DNA of 64,000 nucleotides, from positions 46,663-110,662 of the forward strand of contig JBAXIO010000015.1 of the NCBI GenBank assembly GCA_037138335.1. Reading direction: 5' to 3'. The notes below the pieces were generated by a model. The model did not search any database, was not told the origin of the DNA, and saw only the letters and a program-made list of their open reading frames with translations. The translations under genes were made by a program, and so were the position numbers. This DNA is from CAIRDP01 sp037138335. GTDB lineage: Bacteria > Bacteroidota > Bacteroidia > Bacteroidales > FEN-979. Below are positions 34,841 through 43,718 of this stretch, piece after piece; within the stretch, counting starts at the first letter, position 1, and every line of letters begins with the position of its first letter.

Positions 34841-36886
34841 TTACCAGATTTTGACCCTTAAACTGTCGGGCCTCCACATAGCATCGCCCTGCTTTATATC
34901 AAACGCGGTATAAAATTCCGGGATGTTTGCAAGAGGGCCCAGGACCCTGAACCTGGGAGGAGAATGTTCATTGCTTTTTACCTGGTTCGCAATAGCCTCT
35001 GGCCTGGTGTTCACCATCCAGGCCAGGCCATATCCAAGAAAGTACCTCTGGTCGGGGCTGAGTCCCGCGATCATTTCCCTGTTTATATACTGGGGGGTCT
35101 TTTTGAAGGCTTCATATCCCATGATCACACCCGCCAGGTCGGCAATGTTCTCGCCCTGGGTCAGCTCACCGTTGACATGCAGGCTGTCAACAGCGATAAA
35201 CTCGTTAAACTGCCTTACAATGAGCTTTGTTCTTGAAAAGAATTTCGTGCTGTCCTCCTTCGTCCACCAGTTATGGATGTTACCGAATTCATCATATTTG
35301 CAGCCCTGGTCGTCGAAACCATGGGTGATCTCATGCCCGAAAGTAGACCCGCCTATGATGGAATAAAGCAATGCATCATCGGCCATGGTGCGCTCATAAC
35401 CAGGAATGATGATATTACAGCCGGGAACAACAATCTCATTATTTGACGGATTATAATAGGCATTGTAAGTCTGTGGTTCCATGTCCCATTCGGTCCTGTC
35501 AACCGGTTTGCCGAATTTTGACATGTTGTAGGCAAACTCCCATTTGTTGGCGTTCATTCCGTTTTTTACATAGGAGGAGCGGTCGATCTGCATGGAGCTA
35601 AGGTCTTTCCATTTATCAGGATACCCAACCTTTATGATCACAGTGCCAAGCTTTGTAAGTGCTTTCTTTTTTGTAGCTTCACTCATCCAGTCAAGTTTCC
35701 TGATCCTTTCAGCATATACTTCCATGATCCGTTTGCCTATTTCCTGAAGTTTCTCCTTTGTGCCTTTCGGCAGATATTCCTCAACATAAACCTGTCCGAT
35801 GAGCTCCCCGAGGCTCCTGTCGGTTTGCTCCACAACCCTTTCCCACCTGGGCTTCGGTTCCTTTATGCCCCGGAGAACGCTTGAATAAAAACTAAACGAC
35901 TCAAGAAAGGTTTTATCGTCAAGGAACCTGCTCAGGCTGCCGGCAAGCTGAAACTTGAGATAGTTCTTCCAGTCGTCGAGGGGGAGCGATTTAAGCAGCC
36001 CGTTTTCAGCCGCAAGGAATTCAGGTTGTCCGACTACCACCGTGTCAACGGTTTTCAGGCCCGAGTTTTGAGTAAACAGTTCCCAGTCAAAATTCGGCAT
36101 TGAGGCCCTGAGCCTGGCAAAGGGCATTTTATTGTAATTCTTCAGCGGATCGCGTGTGTCTTCGCGCTTGCGGGAAGCCTTTGCCAGGGCCGTCTCAAGC
36201 TTCATGGTATGCTCCGCTGCAAGTTTCGCGGCCTCATCCCGGTATCCCATCAGTTTGAACATATTGGTAAGATGGACGATAAACTTCCCCCTTATCATCA
36301 CCGCCCTGGGATCATTGTCAAAATAATAATTGCGGTCGGGAAGGCTCAACCCGCCCTGGGCGATAAAAAGCGCATGCTTGCTGCTTAACCTGTCATCCTG
36401 CCCAACATTAAACCGGAACAGGGGAGAACCTGCGACGGCATGAACATAGGCAGCTTCAACAACCAGCCCCCTGATGTCCTTTATCGCACTTATCCGGTCA
36501 ATATCCTCTTTAAGCTCGTCAAGCCCTTTTTTGTTAATCGCAACGCTATCCATTCCCGAAAAAAAGAAATCCCCGATTTTCTGTTTATTGCTGCCTTTTT
36601 GGGCCTCTTTAATAGCGGCCGAAGATTCGCAAATAGTCCTTACCTGGGCATTGATCGTGTCCTGTATGAGCTGCCACAACCCGTTTGCCTGCTCACTCGG
36701 CGGAATTGGATTTTCCTTGAACCATTTCCCGTTGGCAAACAGGAAAAAGTCATTGCCTGCCTTAACAGTGGAATCAATATGTGAGATCAGCGGATCAACT
36801 GCATCTTTTTTGTTTTTCCCTTGATTGCATGATGTAAAAATCACGAGAATGGCGAGGAATGCCATCTTGAAAAAAATCGTTTTCAT
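34841..36886 (-). CDS. M13 family zinc metallopeptidase (neprilysin/PepO-like), lipoprotein
   Basis: A 681-aa endopeptidase. The signal MKTIFFKMAFLAILVIFTSC carries a lipobox. The N-terminal M13 domain fills about 35-450. The catalytic zinc site is GGSTFGHEITHGFDDQG (HExxH near residue 517). The third ligand motif GENIADLAGV and the C-terminal substrate motif RVLGPLANIPEFYTAF are both intact, so the enzyme should be active. It would cleave peptides in the periplasm or at the cell surface. Single-gene unit. Confidence 0.95.
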   Translation of the reverse strand: MKTIFFKMAFLAILVIFTSCNQGKNKKDAVDPLISHIDSTVKAGNDFFLFANGKWFKENPIPPSEQANGLWQLIQDTINAQVRTICESSAAIKEAQKGSNKQKIGDFFFSGMDSVAINKKGLDELKEDIDRISAIKDIRGLVVEAAYVHAVAGSPLFRFNVGQDDRLSSKHALFIAQGGLSLPDRNYYFDNDPRAVMIRGKFIVHLTNMFKLMGYRDEAAKLAAEHTMKLETALAKASRKREDTRDPLKNYNKMPFARLRASMPNFDWELFTQNSGLKTVDTVVVGQPEFLAAENGLLKSLPLDDWKNYLKFQLAGSLSRFLDDKTFLESFSFYSSVLRGIKEPKPRWERVVEQTDRSLGELIGQVYVEEYLPKGTKEKLQEIGKRIMEVYAERIRKLDWMSEATKKKALTKLGTVIIKVGYPDKWKDLSSMQIDRSSYVKNGMNANKWEFAYNMSKFGKPVDRTEWDMEPQTYNAYYNPSNNEIVVPGCNIIIPGYERTMADDALLYSIIGGSTFGHEITHGFDDQGCKYDEFGNIHNWWTKEDSTKFFSRTKLIVRQFNEFIAVDSLHVNGELTQGENIADLAGVIMGYEAFKKTPQYINREMIAGLSPDQRYFLGYGLAWMVNTRPEAIANQVKSNEHSPPRFRVLGPLANIPEFYTAFDIKQGDAMWRPDSLRVKIW

Positions 36887-36985
36887 AAAATATGGGTTTG
36901 GATGGCCAAAGATCGGAAATTTCCGGAATTCAGGGTATATTATACTTCAGGGAACAGGGTTAAACAGCTAAAAACACAAAGCGGT

Positions 36986-38038
36986 TTATTCGTCGTTGAG
37001 CTGAATAGGGTAATGGCCGAAGGTCTGAACAGTCTCCGAGATAGTCAGGAGGGTTGCATCGCTTACATGGAAAGGGATCTCCCCTTGATTGTCGGAAAGT
37101 ATAAAACCTCCTCCCGGCGCGGCTTTCCTGATAAGGTCCTTCACAATATCGACAGTTTTATTTTTGTCCCAGGAACGCATCCCGGTCCCGTCCATATTTC
37201 CAAGCACACTTAGTTTTCCCTTGCAGGCCGCTTTCATCATGCCGATATCCTCCTGGGAACCGGCACCAACCATGGAAGTGCCTGTTTTTGCAATATTGCC
37301 AACAATCTCAAGTATCCTCCCTGAAGCGAAAAGTGTGGCCGTGGGCCCCTTTATCATGGCAATGGTTTGCCGGGCAATAAGGAATCCGGTCTCAAGGTAA
37401 GTCTCACGGGGGATGATGGTGGTTGAAGAAACAGGATCGAAATAACATATTGCCGTGGCCCCTGCTTCCAGCTGCACATTGGCATAATTAATGCAAAACT
37501 CCCTGTTAATATCAATCAGCCGGTTAAAAAGGTCAGGCCTGTAATGAATCAATTCAAGGTATTTTTCAAAACCAAGCTGCATGACCGGTAATGAAAAAGG
37601 CGACATGACCGCACCGATAATAGGTATTTTATTTCCAACCTCCCGGTTTAACTTTTCAGTCGCTTTAAAAACTTTCTGGAGTGCTTTGCTGGATCTTACA
37701 TCAGGAAGCTTCAGCTGGCTGATATGCTCTATGTCGCTGATAATTGGTTCCCCTGAAACAGGCGGCCCATCATCGGACCATATCACTTCCCCGCCAAAAG
37801 CTTCGCTCTCGACAGGGGCATAAAAGAAGGTATAAATACAATCATTCTGGTATTTTTGCCCCAGGCGGAGTTGCCCTTCAATAATATGTTCGGGACGGGA
37901 GAAATACTCCCTTAAGCTTAACCCGAGTTCTTTTGCACCATGCATGCTTAGCAGGAGAAACAAGGGGACCCGGTCAGGCTCCTGGTGCCCAAGTGTTTTA
38001 AGAACCCTTTCCAGGGATGTCATTGACATTGCATTCAT
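36986..38038 (-). CDS. Uroporphyrinogen decarboxylase-fold protein (MtaA/CmuA-related) without the usual zinc ligands
   Basis: A 350-aa TIM-barrel of the UroD/MtaA/CmuA superfamily. It aligns by eye along the whole length: RVLKTLGHQEPDRVP at the start, ICYFDPVSS, SVLGNMDG and GGGFILSDNQGEIP at the end. Methyltransferase members need His-x-Cys and a later Cys for zinc. Here the first site reads LFASG and the second SDNQGE, so all three ligands are absent. It also lacks the HemE motifs. It therefore belongs to a side branch of unknown reaction. No corrinoid protein gene is next to it. Confidence 0.82.
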   Translation of the reverse strand: MNAMSMTSLERVLKTLGHQEPDRVPLFLLLSMHGAKELGLSLREYFSRPEHIIEGQLRLGQKYQNDCIYTFFYAPVESEAFGGEVIWSDDGPPVSGEPIISDIEHISQLKLPDVRSSKALQKVFKATEKLNREVGNKIPIIGAVMSPFSLPVMQLGFEKYLELIHYRPDLFNRLIDINREFCINYANVQLEAGATAICYFDPVSSTTIIPRETYLETGFLIARQTIAMIKGPTATLFASGRILEIVGNIAKTGTSMVGAGSQEDIGMMKAACKGKLSVLGNMDGTGMRSWDKNKTVDIVKDLIRKAAPGGGFILSDNQGEIPFHVSDATLLTISETVQTFGHYPIQLNDE

Positions 38039-38128
38039 GAGGCAACTCCTGTCGGTTTATTTTTAAATTCAAAGGTAACAGCCCGGATCATAAAGGGAAT
38101 ATTGATTTATCCCGATGGTTTATTTAAT

Positions 38129-38164
38129 AAAACAGGCTGCAAAGATTACCTTGCAGCCTGTTTT
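38129..38164 (-). terminator. Bidirectional Rho-independent terminator
   Basis: Perfect 14-bp stem AAAACAGGCTGCAA / TTGCAGCCTGTTTT with an 8-nt loop. On the minus strand it closes the lipoprotein transcript ending at 38181. Confidence 0.9.
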
Positions 38165-38180
38165 ATTAAACCAGGTTTTA

Positions 38181-38741
38181 CTATAGAGGCTCAATATGAA
38201 GCTGTATGGTCCCGTCAAGGAACATGCCAATGGTTACGGCAGGTAATGGCCCGTTTATAACCCCATAAACCCTTAAATAAAAACTGGGGTTGGTAAGATA
38301 GGGACGGATGTTCACATTGTTTGTTGTGATAATTACCGTCTTGGCATTCGGATCAGTATTGGTCACACTGCCTACCACGTTCTCAGGTGTGAAAGTGGCA
38401 TTATCGGCAATCGTCGCCCGCATGGAGCTCAGCCAATGAAATGTTGAATCGGCGGGCTGTTCAATGGTAACTGCAAGGTAAGTAAACGTAGTGCTGTTGA
38501 TGATTCCTGATGACAAACCATAAACACTCAGGATACTGTCAAGATTTACAGTCACATGCTCTGAGAACAGGATAACTTCCGAACCTGATTTTAAATTCGT
38601 TGCTGTATAGGTGAAATGGGTGCGCGGAAGCTTCATCGATACGTCTACAGCGGTAAGTTCCTTAATCTTGCTGCAGGACGAAAGATAGATAAGAGGGATC
38701 GCAAGCAAAATTGCTAATGAAATATAAACGCGTGTTTTCAT
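38181..38741 (-). CDS. Lipoprotein, unknown
   Basis: ATG 38741 gives MKTRVYISLAILLAIPLIYLSSC, a clear lipobox; the longer upstream ORF overlaps the next gene and is rejected. The mature 160 residues are beta-rich, with many Thr/Val/Asn strands, like small Bacteroidota surface or fimbrial-type domains. No motif identified. It has one of the best promoters of the window (38778-38809) and a strong terminator, so it is an independent, probably well-expressed unit. Confidence 0.78.
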   Translation of the reverse strand: MKTRVYISLAILLAIPLIYLSSCSKIKELTAVDVSMKLPRTHFTYTATNLKSGSEVILFSEHVTVNLDSILSVYGLSSGIINSTTFTYLAVTIEQPADSTFHWLSSMRATIADNATFTPENVVGSVTNTDPNAKTVIITTNNVNIRPYLTNPSFYLRVYGVINGPLPAVTIGMFLDGTIQLHIEPL

Positions 38742-38777
38742 ATGGGATAGTTTTAATTTAAAAAAATAATGTAAGGA

Positions 38778-38809
38778 CAAAGATAAGTAAAACAATTCGT
38801 GAAAGCAAA
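38778..38809 (-). promoter_or_regulatory. Bacteroidota promoter (TTTG-N20-TATCTTTG)
   Basis: On the minus strand TTTG (38809-38806), 20-bp spacer, TATCTTTG (38785-38778), 37 bp before ATG 38741. Both halves and spacing fit the consensus. The -33 half lies just beyond the stop of the SPOR-barrel gene at 38810. Confidence 0.7.
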
Positions 38810-39973
38810 TTATTTTACCGAATGGTGACGCCTGCCGTTCTTGTAAGCAACAATAAATGCATCCTTTATACCGTGTTTCTTCATCCTCTCTTTTAATGCA
38901 TTGGCACAATCGAGGTCTGCGCATTTGCCCACCACGAAGCGTTCCACGCTGCCTTCCTTTTCAAGCCGTACTTCTTCGGCGATATGATAATGCTGTTTGA
39001 TCCATGCAGCCGAATACCTGTGGCTGTCAAAAGCAAACACCTGTACTGAATAACAGAACACCTCCCTCGACTTAACATTCGCTTTGGACACGGGCTCCTC
39101 TTTGTGATATTCCATCCTTGGGGGAGGTATCACCATCGGTTTCACTTCAGGCGGGGGAGAATATTCCACAGGGGGGGGAGGGGAATAAACAGGGTACGAA
39201 ATGGGATAATCAGATGGCTGAAGCTGTGCCGTTTTACGGGGTTTGCTGCCCGGGCCCTTCGCCAGGCCCGTGCCCAGGTTGAACGAAAGATTCAGTGCAA
39301 TATAATGAACGGCATCGTAAGGATAACCTCCCGTGGAATTATCAAGTTTGTCGGAAAAATATGTCTTATAGCTGTATTCAAGCCCGATATTTATCCTGTT
39401 TCCAATACGGTAGTAAAACCCCAGGCCCGCCGGGATTACTAATGATGCATTGAAATTTGAAAGGGGGTTGTCATACTGCATGGAATCATAATTGTAAACC
39501 TTATTTGTAAGTTTGGAATACCAGCCTGCATAACCCAGGCCCAGGCTGCCATATATGAAAAACTTCCTTTTTAAACTTGGCTTGAAAAACAGGTTGGAAA
39601 AATTGACAATCAAGTGCAGGTCACCCTCCAATATGATCCCGGTAAAGGAATCCTCAACCTGCAGCCCGCTTTTTTCGTAATACTTGATACCACCGTTAAG
39701 TATCCCGCTGTAAAGGGAAATCCGAAACCCGAAAACATTCGAAAAATAATACTGTCCGTAAAGGCTTGCAGCCATTCCCGTAGAACGCTTGAGGTTGAAA
39801 TTACCTACATTCAGATCCCCGTGATAAATGGCCGGGCCGAAGGTAAACCCGAACTGCCCGGTATTGGAAAGCACTGAATTATAATTGGAAATATCATGCT
39901 TCACCTGGGCATGTCCTGCCAGGCTGAATGTTAAAAGGATCAAGACCAGGGTAAGACCCGGGCTGAATTTCAT
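38810..39973 (-). CDS. Outer-membrane barrel protein with C-terminal SPOR-like domain
   Basis: A 387-aa protein. After the signal (ending AGHAQVKHD) come porin-like strands (FGFTFGPAIYHGDLN, GMAASLYGQYYFSNVFGFRISLYSG, INIGLEYSYKTYF). A Pro/Tyr-rich linker (about 265-300) leads to a C-terminal domain starting FCYSVQVFAFDS and containing RFVVGKC and a helix-strand-helix pattern, which fits SPOR peptidoglycan-binding domains. It probably ties the outer membrane to denuded peptidoglycan. The barrel-plus-SPOR combination is uncommon but seen in Bacteroidota. Confidence 0.8.
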   Translation of the reverse strand: MKFSPGLTLVLILLTFSLAGHAQVKHDISNYNSVLSNTGQFGFTFGPAIYHGDLNVGNFNLKRSTGMAASLYGQYYFSNVFGFRISLYSGILNGGIKYYEKSGLQVEDSFTGIILEGDLHLIVNFSNLFFKPSLKRKFFIYGSLGLGYAGWYSKLTNKVYNYDSMQYDNPLSNFNASLVIPAGLGFYYRIGNRINIGLEYSYKTYFSDKLDNSTGGYPYDAVHYIALNLSFNLGTGLAKGPGSKPRKTAQLQPSDYPISYPVYSPPPPVEYSPPPEVKPMVIPPPRMEYHKEEPVSKANVKSREVFCYSVQVFAFDSHRYSAAWIKQHYHIAEEVRLEKEGSVERFVVGKCADLDCANALKERMKKHGIKDAFIVAYKNGRRHHSVK

Positions 39974-40289
39974 AACTCCCGATTAATTACCCTGTAAATG
40001 TAAAGCCAATTAAACCCTGACTTATTCCACGATCAGTTTTTTTGTCAACAACCTGTTGTCAGTTGTTATCCTGGGGGGATCCATGCCTGTGCCCTCTCCG
40101 AAACCCGCGGGAAAATCAATAAACAGCGACAATCCTGCAGCAAATGCACATAAACCTTAAATTTCACAAAGTATTGTCATTCGGGTATGAACGTACGGTA
40201 AGCCCTGGTCTTAATCCAAAATAAAGGAAAGGATCTAAGATAAATAATACCTTTGTTAAACCAAGCACCCAATATTTAACTTACTCGCA
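39974..40289. other. 316-bp gap with a possible gene remnant and a promoter element
   Basis: Minus-strand codons at 40156-40022 form an open stretch after a stop and end in RLLTKKLIVE plus TAA, which looks like the C-terminal end of a decayed secreted protein (possibly T9SS cargo). TACCTTTG at 40248-40255 fits the -7 consensus for the hydrolase at 40290. Nothing else is evident. Confidence 0.35.
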
Positions 40290-41081
40290 ATGCCTTACAC
40301 AACATATAAACGCAAAGAAATCTATTACACTGATCATGGCAAAGGGGATCCTATAGTCCTGCTGCACGGATTCACAGAAGACCTCAGGATATGGAAGCAA
40401 TTTTCGGCCCGCCTTTCAAAAAATTACAGGGTAGTATGCATCGACCTGCCCGGTCATGGTAAAAGTGAATGCCTCTCCGAAGTTCATACTATGGAAATCC
40501 TGGCTGATTCAGTATCGGCAGTCATCAAGCACCTAAAGCTGAAAAAATCCCTTCTTATCGGCCACTCCATGGGAGGATATGTAAGCCTGGCCTTTGCGTC
40601 AAAACATCCGGGCAGGCTTAAAGGCTTCGGGCTGTTTCATTCCCATTGCTTCGCCGATACGCCCGAAGATAAGAAAAACAGGACCCGCACTATTGAAGTT
40701 GTGAAAAAGGACCGCTTCGGGTTTCTGTCAATGTTTATCCCCGGGCTGTTCCCTGAGGAATCGCGCAAGAAATTCAGCAGGGAAATCGACTTCCTGATGT
40801 GGTGCGCCAGGGAGATCCCCCGTGAAGGTATAGTTGCAGCCCTTAAAGGAATGCTCGAACGTAAGGACCAGACAGCCCTTCTGAAATCAACTAAACTCCC
40901 GGTGCTGTTTATCCTGGGGCTGAAAGACTCGAAAGCACCGGCATTAAAACTCTGGGATATGATCTCATTGCCTGCTGTAAGCGAAACCCTGATCCTGCGT
41001 GACTGCGGACATATGGGGTACATTGAAGCCCCTGAAGTTACCCTGAAGACAATTAAGAATTTTGCCAGAAGGGTGTTCTAG
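40290..41081 (+). CDS. Alpha/beta-fold hydrolase
   Basis: A 263-aa hydrolase. The oxyanion region is VLLHGFTED, the nucleophile elbow is GHSMGG with Ser93, and the catalytic His is in DCGHMGYIEAP near residue 241. The fold matches small-esterase/MenH-like enzymes. No signal peptide, so it is cytoplasmic. It may cleave a small ester, thioester or C-C bond; substrate unknown. The stop overlaps the convergent barrel gene by 4 bp. Confidence 0.9.
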   Translation: MPYTTYKRKEIYYTDHGKGDPIVLLHGFTEDLRIWKQFSARLSKNYRVVCIDLPGHGKSECLSEVHTMEILADSVSAVIKHLKLKKSLLIGHSMGGYVSLAFASKHPGRLKGFGLFHSHCFADTPEDKKNRTRTIEVVKKDRFGFLSMFIPGLFPEESRKKFSREIDFLMWCAREIPREGIVAALKGMLERKDQTALLKSTKLPVLFILGLKDSKAPALKLWDMISLPAVSETLILRDCGHMGYIEAPEVTLKTIKNFARRVF

Positions 41082-41842
41082 AATGTAAACCCAATCCTGA
41101 AAAGGAAAATACCCTGGTAAGCGAGAACAGCCTGGGTGTATTCAGTTACAACAGCAGTTACCTTGCCCGGGTCGAACTCAGTTGCATTATAAACCCAGTA
41201 ATGATTTGTTCCCGAAACGGACCATACCGAATAATCCACTGAAGCATAAATCCCGAGACGCCTGTAAACCCTGGCGTTTACACCTATCTCCAGGTTTGCG
41301 AACAAACCGCCCCTGGTATAAGTGTCGTAATTGTAATAATAATTCCAGGCAAAAGGCGGGTAGATCCATGTCATCCACTCGTCCATCTGGGAAGATGGTG
41401 TGTTGACCAGTATTTTATATCCCCCCTGCAGGGCGACCACAGGTGTAAACCTGGTCTTAAGCGCGGTATACCTGACTTCGGCAAACACCGGCAAAAACGT
41501 AAAATTGGCAGTATAATAACTGTAGGTAGGCAGGTTGCCCAGACGTTCTATTCCTATCCCCCCGCCAACACCAAGGTGGGGATTGAACTTATACCCGAAT
41601 ACAGTCTGCATCCCGCTGAATAAATTCCCCCTCCCGCTTACTATTGCAAAACTCGTGTTATTGTATAACCCTCTCGGCTTTTCCACCAGCCAGCGCTGGA
41701 AACCACGTTCGCTTTTCACGCTTTGCAAGGTTGACAGTTCAACCGCTTTGGTGCTGCCGTCGGCCTGTGCAAACACACAGATCCGGGCAAACGCCAGCCA
41801 GAATATGAAAACTGTAAGAAGGGAAGAAACTGTTTTGATCAT
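41078..41842 (-). CDS. Outer-membrane beta-barrel protein
   Basis: A 254-aa secreted barrel. The signal ends near VFAQADG. Strand pairs include FGYKFNPHLGVGGGIGIERL, FLPVFAEVRYTALKTRFTPVVALQGGYK and GLFANLEIGVNARVYRRLGIYASVDY, ending FLFRIGFTF, a correct terminal-Phe barrel signal. Function unknown. TAATTTTG at 41869-41862 may be its -7 element. Confidence 0.75.
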   Translation of the reverse strand: MIKTVSSLLTVFIFWLAFARICVFAQADGSTKAVELSTLQSVKSERGFQRWLVEKPRGLYNNTSFAIVSGRGNLFSGMQTVFGYKFNPHLGVGGGIGIERLGNLPTYSYYTANFTFLPVFAEVRYTALKTRFTPVVALQGGYKILVNTPSSQMDEWMTWIYPPFAWNYYYNYDTYTRGGLFANLEIGVNARVYRRLGIYASVDYSVWSVSGTNHYWVYNATEFDPGKVTAVVTEYTQAVLAYQGIFLFRIGFTF

Positions 41843-41901
41843 CTCGTCATTAAAAGGACCCCAAAATTACGAAAAACCACGATGCCAGTCACCAGTCACC
41901 C

Positions 41902-42756
41902 CTACATGATCTTCCCGAACGGCTTCACACCGCTGTCAAAGCCGAATGCCACTTCCTTCACCTTCATCTCCTTCTCGAAAATGATAAAAGTATGTTTGTT
42001 CAGGAGGTTTTTCGGATCGAGGTTGATCCTCAACTGCTCCCTGTATACTTCCTTAATGGCACTGTATGGGATCCCGGCATGCTGCTTCATGTTCCTGAAA
42101 TATCGCATCCACGAACTGATCCAGATCAGCGGATAGAAAAACGGGAACAGGGCCAACGACCCTTTGCTCATCCTCATATACCTTATTTCCGCTATCCTGA
42201 AGCCGCTCAACCTGGCCAGCACCCTGAGCTTTTGAAGGCCTATCATAAAGATATGCCCGTGATAAAGTTCTTTGCTCAGCGAGCTGTCGGCCATCCAGAT
42301 ATCGTCAATTTCATTCGGCGGCATTTGCTTATGGGTCTCACTCTCGAACAGCAGGTAGCTGAGCTTTGCCGAGAGGTTGGAATAACTTGGCGTGGTGAGC
42401 AGCAGCCTCCCGCCCGGCTTCAGCACCCGGTTGATCTCCTTGAAAGTCCGCAGCTGGTCGCTGAAATGCTCTATCCCCTCCTGGCAGGCGACCCAGTCGG
42501 CATGCTCATCAGGAACCGGGATGTGATCAGTAATATCGGCCCGTTTGCATTCAAGCCCCTTCAGCATGAAATACTCGGGGAAGAGGTCAAAAGGCTCAAC
42601 CTCAGCCCCGGCCTCCATCAGGATCTCCGATGTGGCACCGTTCCCGGCGGGGATGTCAATAACTTTCTTCCCGCGTAGTTCGTCCCTGATACCTTCAAGG
42701 TACCGCCTGACATAAAATTTCTGGCTCTTTGGGTTTAATATATGCTGGTCTATCAT
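41902..42756 (-). CDS. Class I SAM-dependent methyltransferase
   Basis: A 284-aa protein with KVIDIPAGNGATSEILMEAGAEV (SAM-binding loop, about residues 35-57), ACQEGIEHFSDQLRTFKEINRVLKPGGRLLLTTPSYSNL (post-I/II motifs typical of UbiE/Methyltransf_11). The C-terminal half is basic and aromatic with a hydrophobic segment (ALFPFFYPLIWISSW) that could touch the membrane. Substrate unknown. The 5-bp gap from the phosphoesterase gene upstream suggests co-transcription. Confidence 0.87.
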   Translation of the reverse strand: MIDQHILNPKSQKFYVRRYLEGIRDELRGKKVIDIPAGNGATSEILMEAGAEVEPFDLFPEYFMLKGLECKRADITDHIPVPDEHADWVACQEGIEHFSDQLRTFKEINRVLKPGGRLLLTTPSYSNLSAKLSYLLFESETHKQMPPNEIDDIWMADSSLSKELYHGHIFMIGLQKLRVLARLSGFRIAEIRYMRMSKGSLALFPFFYPLIWISSWMRYFRNMKQHAGIPYSAIKEVYREQLRINLDPKNLLNKHTFIIFEKEMKVKEVAFGFDSGVKPFGKIM

Positions 42757-42761
42757 ATGAT

Positions 42762-43709
42762 CTATCTTATTTTTAATTTCCGGTCAGTCTCCCTTCCGTA
42801 CCCCTTGATGATGATGCTGTCGGGAGTAAGGGTGATAAGCCCGAAAGTATTCTGTTTAGTATCAACCATACCCTTGAAATTAACCATGTGGACCCCGTCC
42901 TTCCTCACATAATTCCCCGCATGGTAATGCCCGTTGAAATATGCCTTAACGCATGGATACCGCGAAATTAAGGTAAAAACTTCAGTATGGTTGAAAAGCA
43001 GATGGTCTTCCTTCCCGAACAAAGGGAAATGGCAGAGTACTATTACCCTCTGCCCTGCCCCCTGGGCTGCCCCAAGCTGAACCTCCAGCCAATGCAACTG
43101 GTTCTTCCCAATCCCCCCGTTCCAGGGCATCCCGGTATACTCCAGGTGCATATACGAATCGCCGACCACCTCATTCCTTTCATCTTTCTTTTCCCTGCTC
43201 TGGGGAGCCACGTAACTGAGGTCATCGCCGTTCAGAATAATAAAACACCAGTTCCCTATCGTTTTGGTATAAGCGCCTTCCGGGCATACTGCATCCTTCC
43301 CCCCTGCCTCACGCCCAAGGCCGATATGATATACCAGGCCTTCCTTGTACCTCTTCTTTATCATGTAATCATGATTTCCCAGCACCAGGTTCAGTGGTGC
43401 CTTAAACCTGCTAAAACGGGGAAGCACGCTGTCATAACTGCTGTAATTGTGGTCTATCATATCCCCCAGGTGGAATACGGCATCCAGGGGCAGGCTGTTA
43501 AACACTTCAATACAGCTGTCGAGCTTCGCCAGCGTCAGCCGGTACTCCCTTAACCCGCTGGGCTCACAGTTGCAATACTGGCAGTCGGTAAAGATGCCAA
43601 TCCTTACAGTCCGGGTTTTATCCGGATCTTGTTTGACTGCGGATTGCATCCTGCCGGGAACCGGGCAGAAAAGAAGCAAAGCCGGCAGGACGAACAGGTA
43701 AAGTCTCAT
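42762..43709 (-). CDS. Secreted metallophosphoesterase
   Basis: A 315-aa exported calcineurin-like phosphoesterase. Signal peptide to about residue 20. Metal-binding motifs are all present: D-x-Q in IGIFTDCQYCN, GDMIDH, LGNHDYM, CHFPLFG and GHYHAGNY. It resembles ADP-ribose/CDP-alcohol phosphohydrolase-like enzymes. It precedes the methyltransferase gene by 5 bp and follows the solute-binding lipoprotein by 9 bp, so 44969-41902 may be one operon. Confidence 0.92.
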   Translation of the reverse strand: MRLYLFVLPALLLFCPVPGRMQSAVKQDPDKTRTVRIGIFTDCQYCNCEPSGLREYRLTLAKLDSCIEVFNSLPLDAVFHLGDMIDHNYSSYDSVLPRFSRFKAPLNLVLGNHDYMIKKRYKEGLVYHIGLGREAGGKDAVCPEGAYTKTIGNWCFIILNGDDLSYVAPQSREKKDERNEVVGDSYMHLEYTGMPWNGGIGKNQLHWLEVQLGAAQGAGQRVIVLCHFPLFGKEDHLLFNHTEVFTLISRYPCVKAYFNGHYHAGNYVRKDGVHMVNFKGMVDTKQNTFGLITLTPDSIIIKGYGRETDRKLKIR

Positions 43710-43718
43710 GCCGGCTTA

